Assembly (NCBI GenBank): GCA_963920525.1
Contig: OY986438.1
Location: 129,946,420 to 130,010,419 of the forward strand
Direction of reading: 5' to 3'
DNA length: 64,000 bases
Source of the DNA: Dichetophora obliterata
Taxonomy: Eukaryota; Arthropoda; Insecta; Diptera; Sciomyzidae
The notes beneath the pieces are model-generated. The model was not told where the DNA came from, did not search any database, and was given only the letters and a program-made list of their open reading frames with translations. Position numbers and translations under genes: made by a program. Position 1 is the stretch's first letter; every line of letters begins with the position of its first letter. Positions 20,800 through 31,625 of this stretch are shown here, one piece after another.

Positions 20800-22820
20800 T
20801 TAGCACGTCGATAGAACTTTAAAAACAAAAAATATTTGCATACTTTTTTAAAGTTTTTTATTTTTTGTTGCAGTTATACACAGTGAAAAATTATAAAAAA
20901 AAACAAAAATTGTCATTTGGACATGTACTCAAACAACTATATCTTCTAAACCGTTAGTCCTACAAAAAAACGACTTAAGACATGTTTTAAAGATCTTAAA
21001 TTGGTCCTCTTTTACAAACTTTTTCGAGAAAAATTTTAAATTTTTTGACCACTAAAAATTTCATTCCCATTTTTCAAGACCACTATTTTTTGGCACTTTG
21101 AAAATATTATCGTATTAAGGCATTCATTCTTAATGCTTTCTCAAAATTTGGTGTTGGAGAATCAATGTTTACTATTTTTAACGAAATTTTCAAAAACTGA
21201 CTACACAATTTTTAAGTACAAAATACTTTCATTTTAAATTAAAAATGGAATTTTTAGTATTTTTTTGCTAAACTAGGTACATATCGTCGCTGTGCCAACA
21301 AAAACAGTTATTTGTTTTTCAGTAACTTTTTAGAAGAGCAAAAAACAAATTTTTTTTCTGAGCATTTCTGGTACTGCGACCTATAACTGTTTTTGATCAC
21401 TTCTAAATCGTAAGAGGTATAAAAAACTGCAAATGCAGAAATGTGAGCAATAGATAGTGTAAACAAAATATGCTATAAAACATTTACAAAAATCACATAA
21501 CTGGTTTTTCTGGCGCAGCGACGATATGTAAAATCAGTCAAATTGAAAAATTTTATCAACTCGTTAAAATATACCATTCCTCTGAAGACACTCATTTTTG
21601 AAATTTGCAAAAAAAATTGTAGGTTGTAATTTCATATATACCTTTATTAATACTTAATTATATAAAATTGTTTTAACATTTTATGTATAAATTTTTTTTG
21701 TTCCTGTAAACTTAAACAATAGTTGAAAAAGATGATGTGGATGTAATGCGCTTAAGGTATGATGTAATTTCGGAATGCTTAAAGCACGAAAGTAGCAGTT
21801 CATTTATTCCAGCGTGTCTTAATTAATTTCCTTAGGAAAAAATTGTGAGAAGTAAACAATATATTTTACTTCTCAGATGGAGCAGGCACTCAATATGAGA
21901 ACAAAAAAATTTTATTAATCTATGCAAGCACAAAGTCGATTTCAATATTTCCGCAGAATGGCACTTTTTCGCAACATCGCAGGCAAAGAGCCATGTGATG
22001 GATTGGCAGGAACAGTAAAAAGACTTGCGGCAAAGGCTAGTCTGCAAACATTAATAATCCGACAAATACGCCTGTAGTATTTTATAATTGGGTTTCAAAC
22101 CACATGACAAGTATTGACTCGGAATATTTTTCATATAAGCAGTACAACTCAGAAAAAAAAGTCTTTCAAATCGCGATTCAAAAAAACAAGAATGATACGC
22201 GGGACTTTAACCCACCATTCCTTTATTCCATGGGGCAAAGGGAAAATTGATATGCGTATTACATCCACATCATCTTTTTCAACTATTGTTTAAGTTTACA
22301 GGAACAAAACAAAAATTAGAAATAAAATGTTAAAACAATTTTATATAATTTAGTATTAACATAGGTATACATCACGGAATTACAGCCAAGAAATATTTTA
22401 GCAAATTTAAAAAATAGAGCCTCTTCAGAGGAAAGGTATATTTTAACGAGTTGATAAAATTTTTCAATTTGACTGATTTTACATATCGTCGCTGCGCCAG
22501 AAAAACCAGTTATGTGATTTTTGTAAATTTTTTCCCACATTTCTGCCCACATTTCTGCATTTGCAGTTTTTTATACCTCTTATGATTTAGAAGACCAATT
22601 ACAATAAAGACCAATTCAAGATCTTTAAAATATGTCTTAAGTAATTTTTTGTAGGACTAACGGTTTAGAAGATATACATAGTTGTTTGAGTACATGTCCA
22701 AATGACAATTTTTGTTTTTCTTTATAATTTTTCACTGTGCATAACTGCAAAAAAATTTTTAAATTATAAAAAAAAAATATGCATATATTTTTCTTTTTTA
22801 AAGTACTATCCACGTGCAAA
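20800..22820. mobile_element. Foldback DNA transposon with long arms and a transposase scrap
   Basis: Left-arm blocks recur inverted on the right: 20800-21000 matches about 22620-22815 (GTCATTTGGACATGTACTCA, ACCGTTAGTCCTAC). 21410-21760 matches about 22240-22600 (GCGCAGCGACGATATGTAAA, AAAGATGATGTGGATGTAAT). The right arm lacks about 400 bp present at about 21005-21405. The loop (about 21760-22240) carries a broken transposase (21867-22151). Exact termini were not found, so the boundaries are approximate. Confidence 0.7.
21867..22151 (+). pseudogene. Transposase-like fragment of an unclassified family
   Basis: The frame reads YFSDGAGTQYENKK, then after a shift FINLCKHK and FNISAEWHFFATS. After one missing base it reads GKEPCDGLAGTVKRLAAKAS, and further on NTPVVFYNWVSNHM. 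From memory, S-D-G-A-x-S/T-Q-Y and A-E-W-H-F-F-A-T-S-H-G-K-x-x-C-D-G-x-G-G-T-V-K-R are conserved blocks of proteins repeated in many invertebrate genomes, very likely transposases, with the Asp of SDGA a candidate catalytic residue. I cannot name the superfamily with confidence. Its place in the loop between inverted arms supports a DNA transposon. Confidence 0.6.
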
Positions 22821-23149
22821 GTACCAAATTTTTACAGAAATGTGAGTTTCGAAAAGCGTCCGATTTGACATGGAATGACCGATATAGGACAAACCACGAC
22901 ATTTTGGCCACGATTCACACACACACACACACTTTATTTCTCCAATTTGCTTCCAATTTTGAGGGTCGAAAGACAAACACAAACAACTAAGAATTCAAAA
23001 ATTTTGCCTTTTTTATGCCAACTTATTCAAAGAAGTGAAAAATGAAGAGGAAAAGCACAGAAGTTTTTGCTGATTTTAAAATATTAAAACTGAAATAAGA
23101 AAAAATTCTAAAAAATGGCATATACAAAATTTTGTTTTTTTTTTTAAAT
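22821..23149. other. Spacer with CA microsatellite
   Basis: Contains (CA)n at about 22916-22932. No other structure was recognised. Confidence 0.5.
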
Positions 23150-23152
23150 TTA

Positions 23153-23689
23153 CAGCCCTATTCTGGTTGTTAACTTAACAAGAAATAGTTAAGGAGCTCT
23201 TGTTAAGCTGCTTGTTATGTTGTGTAAATGTTGGTATTCTTAAAAATCATTAACAACATAAAAGCTTAAAAAGCTTTTAAAGTTCACCATGCATGGTGAA
23301 AATCGATATGCCTGTTGAAAGAAGAGATGCGCTATATAAACAGATGCTTCGAGTGCAGCTTGTGACTTTGCAAGCGCTTGAAAAATTTGCCACGGCTACT
23401 GAAAGATTTCATTATCAACACTTAAAATAAGTAAAAAATTCTTTCATTTTTCAGTTTAATGTATTTAAACTCAATATTATATTAAAATTTGTATTTTTTT
23501 ATTATTTTCACAACAATTTTCTATCTAAGCACATACATTTCATTCGTTGTTAAGACTCTTTCTGTTATTAACAAAATTGTAAGGAAAAGAGCTTTTAAAG
23601 TTGCAGCAGAATACGAAACCTTAACAAATAGTTAATATTAACTATTTTGTTAATGTGGTGAGCTTAGTTAAGCTGCCAGAATAGGGCTG
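23153..23689. mobile_element. Harbinger-type MITE, CAGCCCTATTCTGG family, 537 bp
   Basis: It starts CAGCCCTATTCTGG and ends CCAGAATAGGGCTG, flanked by TTA on both sides (23150-23152, 23690-23692). Just inside are GTTAACTTAACAA-type and TTAACAAATAGTTAA-type blocks. The same termini and TTA duplication occur at 56505-56768. A 45-codon frame at 23293-23430 sits in the middle. It fits a PIF/Harbinger-like non-autonomous element. Confidence 0.8.
23293..23430 (+). CDS. Short ORF inside the MITE, possible relic of the parent transposon
   Basis: ATG at 23293 to TAA at 23428-23430, 45 codons. The predicted peptide is charged and helical, beginning MVKIDMPVERRDALYKQ and ending ERFHYQHLK. Its composition differs sharply from the poly-Asn/Lys/Phe look of chance ORFs in this AT-rich DNA. 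It resembles the C-terminal helix of Myb/MADF-type accessory DNA-binding proteins of Harbinger elements in general character only. I do not recognise the family and no start context supports expression. It could be the last exon of the lost parent gene. Confidence 0.3.
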   Translation: MVKIDMPVERRDALYKQMLRVQLVTLQALEKFATATERFHYQHLK

Positions 23690-23692
23690 TTA

Positions 23693-24573
23693 ATATATGA
23701 TTTAAAAAATTGTTTTTGTTACTATGCTTTGAATAATTATTTTTTGCAAAAATATTTCTATATATCAATGCATATATGTGATTGAAAATCGACAACATTT
23801 TTATTTTTTTTTTTTAAGTTTTTTAAAAATATACATATAAATGAAAAAAATGTTGATTTCTGCGTTTTTATCAAACAAATTGAAGTCATGAAGTATAAAC
23901 AAAGTCGAATTGGCGTAAAACAAGGCGAAAATAAATGCATATGAAAATAAATATCCTTAGCAAAAAGATTGTTTAACCCTAGACATATCTTTCAACATAA
24001 AATAATAACAAATAGAAAGTAAAGGTTCTAATTTTAATGGATCTTGCCTATTTATTTTTAAATGCTATTATCATTATATTATTCATTATTATAAATCAAA
24101 AAGAACATAAATAAACTTTGTCTGCTTACAAAGCTCAGATAAAATCGATGCACGATTATTAAGAAGTTTGTTATGAAACATGGGTTGATTACATTATCGA
24201 AAGCTTAATATAGAAAAGGCGTAACTTTTTTGTTTTTTAAATCTGGTTTTTAACATATTCGGGTAGATCACTCTCAAAAAAAAAACTGCCTTAAAAAAAA
24301 TCAGTGCGCTATGATTGCAAACGTGTAGCCTATTTTATATAAAAACTGTATTTAAAAAGTATTTATATTCAATGTTTTTCAGATTTTATTTAGTTTTTTC
24401 CTTTTCCTTTAAAGAAACAAAAAATGAAGTTACGTCTTACATTACACAAATACTATGTTAATACAAAAGATTTGTTTTTTCATTACATATCTAAATACAA
24501 TAATAAATTTACAAAAAAAATGTTAATGTACAAGAAAATTAAAATAAAAAATGTAAAACAAGTCATACGTGAG
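23693..24573. other. AT-rich spacer
   Basis: No supported element or gene. Short frames here are A/T-run translations. Confidence 0.5.
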
Positions 24574-24575
24574 TA

Positions 24576-25736
24576 GGGACAAAATTATTCACACAAATCA
24601 TGTTTTTCAAAATTTGAACTAATTGTAACATGTAACAAAGCAACTTACACTTTCGGAAAAGTGCCGTTATACATGCGAGCATTCAAAATTCCACTTATTT
24701 AGTAGTTTTACGTTTTTGGCTTTGGCGTGTGCGTTGTTAAAAATTGATCTCGAGTTAAAAATGGGTCAAAAACAAAAAGAAACAAGTGAAGCTAAAAAAA
24801 CACAATTCTACATCTGCACAATGAATGTAAATCAAGTGCAGAAATCGGCTAAAAAGAAAATTGAAGCGTTTCACTATTAATAATATAAAAATGAGTTTTG
24901 AAGCAAAGGAAACTCCCCAAATCCGAACTCATACCGGTAGACCATGCAAAGTAACCACCTTCGATGAGTAAGAAATAAGAAAAATTAAAAAAAAAACCAA
25001 AAACTATTTCAACACAGGTTGCAGCAGTAGTTCAAGAAGAAATTTATAAAGTAATTCATCCGGAAACGGTGTTCAGAGGGCCAAAACAGGTGCCGGTTGT
25101 AGTTGGCAAGTGGCAGAAAAAAAACCTGTTATCAGTAAAGCCAATAAGAAAAAGGCTAGATCCCCCCAACCCATCACTGACCTCAAAAAACTAATACAAT
25201 TGATACAGTGGAACATGGTGGTGGGGGAGTCATTGGTTGGGGGCTTATGCTAGCGGCAGGTTTGGGGAATCTTGTATTTATTGACGGTATTATGGACAAA
25301 CTGGCTTGCCTCAATATTTTAAAAGCAGATTTTGTAAAATGTGCGCGGAACCTGAGCCTTGTTAACATCTTTTATTTCCAACAAGATAATGATCTCAAGC
25401 ATACTGACCACGATGTGCTTATGTGAATCATACATTAAGCGTCTAGCATTCTTCGAACACCACCACAATTTCCAGACTTGAACCCATCAAAAATTTGTGG
25501 GATGAAGTCGAGAGGCGTGTCGCTAAAATTAACATAACCAGCAAAGCCCAATTAAAACAAGTACTCCAATAGGATTGCAAGAGTTTGGATGAAAGTGTGA
25601 CTAAAAAATTCGTTCGCTCCATTGAAAATAGATTAAACGAAGTTATCAAGCAAAAATCCATGCCAACTATATATTAATATTTGACTGAAACTAATATTTT
25701 TAGGTGAAAGTGGAATGTGTGAATAATTTGTTTCCT
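24576..25736 (+). mobile_element. Tc1-like transposon, near full length but mutated
   Basis: The ends GGGACAAAATTATTCACACA and the complement of AGGAAACAAATTATTCACAC are inverted and flanked by TA (24574-24575, 25737-25738). The 1161-bp length is close to a complete Tc1-like element. A single transposase reading runs 24761-25677 on the plus strand with several breaks. Its termini differ from the Tc1 at 12191, so it is a different family. Confidence 0.85.
24761..25677 (+). pseudogene. Tc1-like transposase, broken
   Basis: It starts ATG at 24761 (MGQKQKETSEAKKTQ). The DNA-binding part is frameshifted but keeps RETPQIRTHTGRPCKVTT. The catalytic part reads VEHGGGGVIGWGLMLAAGLG, GIMDKLACLNILK and QQDNDLKHT (second Asp codon 25385-25387). 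The region expected to read NPIENLWDEVERRV is shifted, and the expected Glu codon appears as AAA (Lys). The end is LNEVIKQKSMPTIY. Loss of the third catalytic residue plus several frameshifts means it is inactive. Confidence 0.8.
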
Positions 25737-25738
25737 TA

Positions 25739-27257
25739 AAATTCTGAAGGTGCTTATGTTTAATGTTATTTTTATTTAATGGAAAACAATTCTGTTTACT
25801 TTTTGTTATTTTTTAATAAACAATAAAGACATACGTTTTTCCTAGAATAAGATTTTTGAAAACATTTATCTATTTTTAATATATACCTAATTAAATTAAA
25901 AAAATTGGTGCTGTTGTGAATGATTCTGTCCGCTTCTGTATATTAAGACATTGGTATGTAGACCCTGAGACTGTTGCAGGGTTAAAACGAAACAAAGAGA
26001 CAAATTCCAAGTACAAGAGTTTAACTGATTTTTTTATCAAGTAACTGTAAGCTGTTCTCGCTGATCGTTGCATTTATTATAAATAAGATGCAATTATTTG
26101 GCAACTTGGTTTTTAATACAAATTTAAATAAAGTTTTTCTAACTCTTAAAAATTTTTAAGCATTTTGATATGAATGGCAACGAAATACTAGTAAAAGTAT
26201 CCGCCACACCGTCAAAATAACACCATTTGACATTAAAAGTGTCAAACGCGGTTACACACTTGCATGCACAAACACGCACACACGCATAAACGAGTCAACC
26301 CACTCAATCTTAGACATATGTATATATATATACATGATAGTTGAAGCGCATGCGTATTACGCATACGCCCTGGTTGACAAAGAGAAATAATAAGTAATAT
26401 TTTTTATAACAAAAACTAAGTGATGCGGAGAGAAAAATTTCAGAAGAGAGTGAGCGAATGAAAATGAGTAAGATATAAAGTGAACAAAAAAGATAAACAG
26501 TCATGCAAAAGTTTGCCATTTAAGCGGTAATATTTTGGATTAATGGTTGAAAGAAAGTTACTTCTGTGAAATTTGAAGGGAACATTTTTGTAATTTTGCA
26601 AACAGATTTCGTTAAGTCTGGCCGGAGATTTTAAGTTTTGCTTTGTTTTGTATTGGTTTTAAACACTTCTACTTCAGTATATTATTCTACGACTACGCAG
26701 AATACGGTTCTTCTAAAAATCTATAAACATTTAAGAGATGAAGATGTCTAAAGAGTAGCACACAAGAGAAAAACTATAAGCAGAAGTAGCAACAGCAGCT
26801 GTTTTAAAATACAACTCAGAGACCAAAAAAAAAAAAATACAACTTAAAAAACGCCCTCCCACCCTAATCGTTGCCGGTATCTTGCTGACGTTGCATGATT
26901 GTATACGATGCGTTAAGGTTGGGCTTCGGGAAAAAGCTGAAGGTTAACTTGCCGGCATATTGTTTGTTATACACACAAAAAACGAAAAAAACAACTATCT
27001 AGCAGCACTGTATACTCAAAGTGCTATAAAGTGCGTTGTTTTTTTCAGAAATAATTTACCGTCAATGGCTCTAAAAATAGCAATAATTGTTTTTGGAAAA
27101 AGTACAAACAAAAACAGTAATGGAAGAATTTTAGAAAAGGCATCGACAAAAAGCATTAACGAAGAAGCGGAAATGAAATTGCAAAATGTTAAAAAATACC
27201 AAACAAACCAGACATACAAAAGAACAACTAACAGACACATTAGATACAATAGATACA
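25739..27257. other. Spacer with simple repeats
   Basis: A CA-rich tract lies at about 26250-26290 and a short TATATA palindrome at about 26318-26336. The short mirrored phrase TTTGACATTAAAAGTGTCAAA is at about 26226-26248. Open frames here (for example 26960-27268) are Lys/Asn-rich and do not look like genes. Confidence 0.5.
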
Positions 27258-27600
27258 GTAGGTCCTAGATACAATAGGTCCTTTACGTTTACCAAATAAA
27301 TACCGCAATATACTGACCATGCCATGTGAGTTGACGAAATATGTTATAGCATGTCCTATGAAACGTAAGAGGCCAAAACCTTAGAAGATAACCTTATTTT
27401 GTTTAATGGTAATTCAAAGAAAATATAATCGGATAAAGGTACAGAGTTTATTAGTGAAGTTTTATTGGAGATATGCTGCTAGTTTAACATAAAATAAGTA
27501 TTTAGTACACCTTATCACCATGAGACGTCAGGTTCTATTGAAAGGATTAATTTGTACTGAATTTTTTGCAAGGATGTCGAATGGAGAATTCGACAAGAAT
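27258..27600 (+). pseudogene. Gypsy-type LTR retrotransposon integrase fragment
   Basis: The first part reads YRNILTMPCELTKYVIACPM, the strand with the first catalytic Asp of gypsy-type integrases, here CEL where CDL is usual. After a one-base shift come EAKTLEDNLILF and SDKGTEF with the second Asp (codon 27432-27434). GSIER has the Glu at 27540-27542, exactly 35 codons later, the DD35E spacing. FSTPYHHET just before the Glu is typical of this superfamily. Two stops fall between Asp and Glu. No LTRs, protease, RT or envelope were seen nearby, so this is an isolated scrap. Confidence 0.7.
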
Positions 27601-28151
27601 TGAGAAACAATTTTAAACCCGTTGGTTATGAAAAACCGGTAGGGATTCTGTCTGTCGCTAGCTTACAGCCTGTGGGAGGGTTCTTGGCTTACCAACCTTA
27701 TTGCGCACATACTATTTTAATTTAAAGAATCTCTATAAAAACCCACAAAAAGGAAAGAAAAATCACAAGTAAAAATATGATTTGGGTTAACTAAACTTTA
27801 TAGGATGCTATCAGATGTTTCTCTCAACGCAAAAACTAAAACGATATCATTAGATGAAATTTTGATATCCGCTCTTTTTCCACCCCCCATGATCTTACAA
27901 ATTATTTTTAGGTAAGATCGCTAAGATTGCCAGAATAAAAATTCACCAACACCACAAGGAATAAGTGGAAAACTTATGTGGTCATTTCAATATCCAGTTT
28001 GCTTTATTTGTATTAATTTTTTCTTTAAAATAATTATGTTATGTATATATTTACTGTTGTATTACTTTTAATATTAACATTATAAGTTTTTGAATTTTTG
28101 TGTTCTAAATAATTATAATTTTTTTTTTTTTGTTATTTTATTACACAGTAC
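27601..28151. other. Spacer, possibly more of the degraded gypsy pol
   Basis: Immediately downstream of the integrase scrap the composition stays mixed to about 27960, then becomes AT-rich. No motif could be assigned. Confidence 0.4.
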
Positions 28152-28851
28152 CATGATTCAATTATTACAGGTTGTCCATTCGTTTGACAACACCCGTAAA
28201 TTTGTAAAAAAAAATATATTCTCTCTCAAATATAAATGACAACCAGGGTTTTGTGGTCTTCTATGAAAAAAGTTATGTTTCAGTGTTTTGTTGTGTATTT
28301 TTTTTTTAAAAAGTAGTTATTCTATATTTTGCTGTTAGCAGGAAAAACATAGTTTGCATTGCGTTTATAATAATTATTGCTCTGATAATTATTATTAAAA
28401 ATTGTTTTTAAATTTTGTTGCGAGTCGTTTTTTTTTCAATTGAAATATAAATCGCTACTATTAAGTTGTAATTGTTAAAATAACGTGCGGTATTTGCAAA
28501 ACAGTGTATTTTGGTGATAAAATTCGAAAATATAATGTGCCAGTGGAAAATATAAAGCCGTCAGCGGTGTGAATAGATTTGCACAACAAAATATTGAAAT
28601 TAGTTTTTTTAAAACTTACTTAAATTTAATATCAAAACAAACAAGCAGTGCAGGACGTAGTAGAAAAAGCAGCAGTGAAATGTATCCTTAGGTATTTAGT
28701 ACTGCAAAAAAGTATGATATTCCTGCAACTGATTACTTTGATGGCATTAAAAAATTACTCTTTTGCTCTCCTCTTCAATTTTACGGGTGTATATCTTCAT
28801 TCTTGTGAGTAAACGTCAAATGAATGGACAACCTATAATAATTGAATCATG
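28152..28851. mobile_element. 700-bp inverted-repeat element (CATGATTC termini)
   Basis: CATGATTCAATTATTACAGG at the left is matched by CATGATTCAATTATTATAGG read from the right. Both continue TTGTCCATTC and TTTGAC, about 38 bp in all. Further in, CACCCGTAAA occurs at the left and TTTACGGGTG at the right (28190 and 28780). The inner AGGTTGTCCATTC block recalls mariner-type ends. The flanks show no clear duplication, so the true boundary might lie at the inner TA. No transposase was seen. Confidence 0.65.
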
Positions 28852-29859
28852 CACAGTACGACAAAATCAAATTTTGTTGAGTACACATGAGAAATGTTAA
28901 CAGAATATGAAAACAGGCTTAAAATAAAGAAATACGTGTCTCGACGTTTTGCTGTAGCACGTCAGAATTTTTAGAAAATCGATTTTTAAGCTTCGAAGGA
29001 CTGTGGAGGTTCACTTGTAATGTAATACTAGTATAATAATTTCTATAAAAACAGAATGAGTGAACCGATTTTAATGCTTGAGTCAGTTTTGAAAAGTGAA
29101 TTAAATTTGGATTTTTTCTTATTAAAAAAACATTTTTTTCTCCGCTAGATGGTGCTTTAATTTTCATGTAATTTATTATTGAGTAACGTAAGACTGACTT
29201 TTTAACTTTATAAATATATTTTATCTTTTTCTTTCAACTTTTAACTTTAAACTTATTAATGTTTTTCTACATTCTGTTGTTTTGTCTTATTCTAACCTTG
29301 TTCTTTACTGATTTTTATGGTTTTTTTTCTGTTTTTTTATACTTTTCATTTACCATTTTTAAAAGAATATAACAAAATATAAATTATAAGATGATTATTC
29401 TAGCCTAGCCATTGAAAGGGTTATTAAAAATGAAGTAAATACAATACTAGATGTAAATGGAAAATTGAAAGAACATAACAAAAATTTTTTTAAAGAAATG
29501 GATCTCAATGCTATATAATATTGTTTTAAATTAAATAAACTTTATTAAAATATAAATACTAAGATAGAAATAAACCAAAAAATTTTAATTGTATAATTTA
29601 GAAATACAATTACTCTTTTAAAATCAAATAATTTTATCTTAAGGATGGAGTTGTGGTGCACTCCTACCTGCAAATTTCTGTAAAATATGCTTAAACACAT
29701 TTATGTACCCTATTAAAACGAACAACAAACAAACAAACAACACAAACGCATAATTGTTAACTTGCATCTTATTGCCTTATTCACTTACGCACTCTTGTTT
29801 ACTTTATTTTACTTGCACTTATTGTGTATGTATGTGAATTCTTAAATATAACTGCAATA
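28852..29859. other. AT-rich spacer
   Basis: No gene or element could be supported. Short AAAC repeats occur near 29720-29745. Confidence 0.5.
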
Positions 29860-29879
29860 AGGTCAGTGCTAGGTCATGA

Positions 29880-31618
29880 ATCAGCCAAGGATTTCAAGAC
29901 CAATAAGCCTCACATCATTCGTACTAAAAACCCTAGAACGTATACTGGATATTTATCTTAGAAACGTTCTGGAGGGTTCTACCGTATCCAACGCCCAGCA
30001 TTCATAACTCAAGGGAAGATCCATAGATACCGCCTTATGCGAGGTTATCACTACTATTGAAAGAACCATCTTCTTTAAACAATTCACTCTTGCGGCTTTT
30101 ATAGACATAGAAGGGGCATTTAACAATATACACACTAGGGACATCTTTGATTTCCAGACCAACCTTGGTGTACAAACACCGGTCAGGAACTCTCAGTAAC
30201 AGAATAATCCAGGCAGACCTGGTGGTTGTCAACTTAAAAAATTTGTCAGCTCATCGCCTTGAACGAAGTTCTTAATACACTAATTGCAATGGGGTCAAAG
30301 TGGTAGCTTAGGCGGATAACGTGGTTGTAATGGTTTCAGGACTGTTCCCTTCTACGCTCAGTGAGCTAATGGAGGCAGCTTTAAAAAAAACTCAGTCTCT
30401 GAGCTGCCAGGTGCGGCCTAGGAGTTACCCCTAACAAGACGGAACTGATGCTATTCACCACAAATACCAAAGCGCCACAATTTGTGCTTCCAAAGCAAAA
30501 CATAACACCTCTTACACAACCAGCAGCGAAAAATATCTACTAGTCATTCTAGATTCTAAGCTATGCTGGAAAACCAACATCAAACAAATGGTCAAGAAGG
30601 CCGGCACAGCCTTCCACGCCTGCAAAAAGACCTTTGGTAGGAAATGGTGTCTTCATCTGAAAATGCTCTTACGGCTATATATAGCGGTAGTGGTCCTATC
30701 TTGGCATATGCGAGCACTAGTATAGTGGCCTGCACTGAAGAAAGCTTTCCATAGATCTATACATTAAGCTTACCGCAACAAACAGTGCAGTCAGACTCAG
30801 AGAGTCCTACAACTGGCGGAATAGGCCATATGGACGCAGCAGCAACATTCTTAATCCGCTACCTCGGTAACTGATTCCTAGAAACACGGACTATAACTCT
30901 CCCAAACTCGACTTCACGAAATCCTTTATAACCAAGTTCCCCACCAGGATGTAGTGGCGCAATGGGGGACCTGATCTAGCCTTAGACTAGTCCTTTTATA
31001 CTGATGGCTCCAAGATGTAGTGCGGAGTGGGTGATAGCCAAGCCGCCATTAAAGCTATAGCTGCGATCAGTATCTACTCCAAACTAGTAAGGCAGTGTAC
31101 GGATGAACTGGCCCGGCTAAGTCACCAACTTAACATTACCATAATCTGTATTCCCGGCCATAGAAACATATATGGTAATGAAAAAGCGTAACTGGCTAGG
31201 CGGTGTTCCTTCCATGACGTTTCAATAGCGGAACCAGTCAAAGTTCCACTGAACACCATTAAGCGAGGAATTCACGCCTACGCCTTGACCTTAGACGGTT
31301 TGTAGACGGAGAGGACTACCCACCTGCACGACATCAAGAAAATTATGGCCCCTGACAATGACTTTTATTACGGGTCTCCATTGCATCGGAGTACACGTCG
31401 AAAAAAATTGGACTGCCCTTCATCACTCACTGTCGCAGCTGCGATGACCCAAACGAAAAAGAAACACTAACACACTTTCTGTGCACTTGCCCGGTCCTGG
31501 CTTGCCAGGTCTAGACTAAGAGCGCTAGGCAATGCTTTCCTTAGCAATCTAGAGGAACTTTCAACAACAAAAATTAACATTCTTCTAACGTTCATTAACC
31601 GCACCGGATGGTTATAAC
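29880..31618 (+). pseudogene. LOA-type RT-RNase H polyprotein, broken
   Basis: The reading shows RPISLTSFVLKTLERILD, a KGRSIDTAL strand, and FIDIEGAFNN with the first catalytic Asp (about 30097-30126). The YADD box is degraded to ADN near 30312-30323. Next come TPNKTELMLFT, VILDSKLCWK and a thumb region. RNase H follows with FYTDGSKM (about 30993), DSQAAIKAIAA (about 31032) and PGHRNIYGNEKA (about 31150-31190). The C-terminal knuckle is CRSC...THFLCTCP (about 31430-31492). Numerous stops and shifts are present, so it is non-functional. Confidence 0.7.
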
Positions 31619-31625
31619 CTTACAG

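Noticed and set aside
25183..25661. Minus-strand frames opposite the Tc1-like transposase
   Set aside because: The plus strand carries the transposase motifs. The minus frames are shadows.
26960..27268. 102-codon frame before the gypsy fragment
   Set aside because: Lys/Asn/Ile-rich with no motif, initiator context or relation to the downstream integrase frame. Best explained by A-rich composition.
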